From Flavobacteriaceae bacterium (GTDB lineage Bacteria; Bacteroidota; Bacteroidia; Flavobacteriales; Flavobacteriaceae): 7,792 bases of DNA. The position numbers were made by a program, and so were the translations under genes. Location: NCBI GenBank assembly GCA_008081175.1, contig VMCW01000139.1, positions 1 through 7,792 on the forward strand, read 5' to 3'. Shown here in pieces: positions 6,515-7,792 of the stretch (positions are counted from its first letter, which is position 1; every line of letters starts with the position of its first letter). The notes under the pieces are model-generated. The model worked only from the letters and a program-made list of their open reading frames with translations, was not told where the DNA came from and did not search any database.

Positions 6515-7792
6515 TTAATGTTGTAATTCTTCCTCTCCCTTTTTTAATGGGATATGTTGAGGAACAAAGTCTTCCTCATGTCCAGGTTTAGAATAATCAT
6601 AAGCCCAACGGTGTACGTGAGGTATTTCACCCTCCCAATTGCCGTGGAAATGCTCAATAGGTGCAGTCCATTCCAGCGTGTTGGAACGCCACGGATTTTG
6701 AACGGTTTCCTTCCCATAGAACATACTGTGAATGAAGTTATATAAGAAAACGAGTTGCGCAGCACCTGCAATCAATGCAAAAACAGTGATTAATACGTTG
6801 ATGTCGGCAAGATCGTCAAAATAAGGAAAAGCTGTATTGGTGTAATACCTTCTGGGTAGTCCTGCCATTCCAATGAAGTGCATCGGGAAAAAGACACCGT
6901 ATGCACATACAGCGGTTACCCAAAAATGGACATAACCCAAATTTTTGTTCATCATACGCCCAAACATTTTTGGGAACCAATGATACACACCGGCAAAAAG
7001 TCCGTAAAGTGCTGAAATTCCCATTACCAGGTGGAAGTGAGCAACAACAAAATAAGTGTCGTGTACGTTAATATCCAAGGTACTGTCTCCCAAAATAATC
7101 CCTGTTAACCCTCCTGTAATAAAGGTAGAAACCAAACCAATAGAAAAAAGCATGGCGGGGTTCAATTGCAAATTCCCTTTCCATAGGGTGGTGATGTAGT
7201 TAAATGCTTTTACTGCTGAAGGAATGGCAATCAACAAAGTAGTAAAGGTGAATACAGAGCCTAGGAACGGATTCATCCCAGAAATAAACATGTGGTGACC
7301 CCAAACAATCGTTGATAAAAAGGCAATCGCTAAAATGGAGGCAACCATCGCTCGATAACCAAAAATAGGCTTACGAGCATTGGTGGCAATAATTTCTGAG
7401 GTTATCCCTAAAGCAGGCAGTAATACAATATATACCTCAGGGTGACCTAAGAACCAAAACAAGTGCTCATACAATACGGGTGACCCTCCTTGGTAATGAA
7501 GTACTTCACCTTGAATAAAAATATCGGATAAAAAGAATGAGGTTCCAAAACTGCGGTCCATAATTAAAAGAAGTGCAGCAGATAGTAATACAGGGAATGA
7601 AACAACTCCAATTATCGCTGTTACAAAAAACGCCCATATAGTTAAAGGCAATCGCGTCATGCTCATCCCTTTCGTACGGAGATTAATAACCGTAACGATA
7701 TAGTTTAGTGAACCTAGCAGAGAGGAGGCAATAAAGATGGCCATAGAAACCAACCATAGTGTCATCCCCATACCTGAACCAGGTTGGGCTTG
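6515..7792 (-). CDS. Cytochrome c oxidase subunit I (haem-copper oxidase), 5' part cut by window edge
   Basis: Catalytic subunit of the inner-membrane terminal oxidase that reduces O2 to water and pumps protons. 425 residues are visible, open to the right edge; family members of about 600 residues imply roughly 170-180 N-terminal residues are missing. The internal ATG at 7771 is not the start, because the frame continues upstream as QAQPGSG, a conserved stretch. Counting from that Met: GHPEVY holds CuB ligand H110, D-channel E112 and the cross-linked Y114; H159-H160 (WGHHMF) are the other CuB ligands; K188 (IPSAVKAF) fits the K-channel lysine; H245 and H247 (VVAHFHLVM) bind haem a3 and haem a. 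This makes it a canonical A-type proton-pumping oxidase with no missing key residue. Several hydrophobic helices alternate with loops, and the hydrophilic tail ends in KKGEEELQH. The other cox genes are expected beyond the right edge; a terminator follows, so this is the operon's last gene. Confidence 0.98.
   Translation of the reverse strand, partial: QAQPGSGMGMTLWLVSMAIFIASSLLGSLNYIVTVINLRTKGMSMTRLPLTIWAFFVTAIIGVVSFPVLLSAALLLIMDRSFGTSFFLSDIFIQGEVLHYQGGSPVLYEHLFWFLGHPEVYIVLLPALGITSEIIATNARKPIFGYRAMVASILAIAFLSTIVWGHHMFISGMNPFLGSVFTFTTLLIAIPSAVKAFNYITTLWKGNLQLNPAMLFSIGLVSTFITGGLTGIILGDSTLDINVHDTYFVVAHFHLVMGISALYGLFAGVYHWFPKMFGRMMNKNLGYVHFWVTAVCAYGVFFPMHFIGMAGLPRRYYTNTAFPYFDDLADINVLITVFALIAGAAQLVFLYNFIHSMFYGKETVQNPWRSNTLEWTAPIEHFHGNWEGEIPHVHRWAYDYSKPGHEEDFVPQHIPLKKGEEELQH

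Noticed and set aside
6544..6771. Alternate-frame minus and plus open frames over the end of the oxidase gene (6544-6771, 6554-6745)
   Set aside because: Both overlap the conserved subunit I coding sequence and have no independent support.
7769..7771. ATG at 7771 as the true start of the oxidase subunit I gene
   Set aside because: The frame continues to the window edge with the conserved QAQPGSG stretch, so the gene is cut by the edge and this Met is internal.
1..7792. CRISPR array, tRNA, insertion sequence, defence or biosynthetic system
   Set aside because: I saw no spaced repeats, cloverleaf-like segments, transposase motifs or unknown multi-gene cassette; every long frame is a recognised family.

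Overview
The window reads as chromosomal DNA of a member of Bacteroidota, most probably class Flavobacteriia. The evidence is a SusC/RagA-type TonB-dependent receptor, a cytochrome c oxidase subunit I of the bacteroidete type, a short epoxyqueuosine reductase without the C-terminal extension seen in proteobacteria, AT-rich leaders without Shine-Dalgarno sequences, and a promoter-like TAnnTTTG element. This is inferred from protein and promoter style only.

Layout. Positions 1-3165 (minus) hold a nearly complete susC-like gene whose last few codons lie beyond the left edge; a susD partner is expected just past it. Positions 3166-3330 are a divergent, very AT-rich regulatory region. It holds a 16-bp palindrome with a central CpG, an 11-bp tandem repeat overlapping it, and a second 18-bp inverted repeat near the susC start. 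Positions 3331-4350 (plus) encode a LacI-family regulator followed by a strong hairpin terminator that can work in both directions. Between that hairpin and queG lies a 40-bp piece that reads like the last codons of a susD gene. From there to the right edge everything is housekeeping on the minus strand: queG (4457-5377) and ruvB (5393-6412), probably co-transcribed, then a terminator, then the 3' two-thirds of a coxA/ctaD-type gene (6515 to the right edge). No gene-free stretch exceeds 300 bases.

How the genes work together. The left half looks like the edge of a polysaccharide-utilisation type locus. The LacI-type repressor/activator probably senses a sugar and controls the divergent SusC transporter, and probably itself, through the CpG palindrome. 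The right half is unrelated core metabolism: queuosine tRNA modification, Holliday-junction migration and aerobic respiration. The boundary between accessory and core DNA falls at 4350-4457, where the possible susD remnant lies.

I found no CRISPR array, tRNA, rRNA, insertion sequence or defence system. The most interesting non-coding signals are the putative operator and the susD-like tail.
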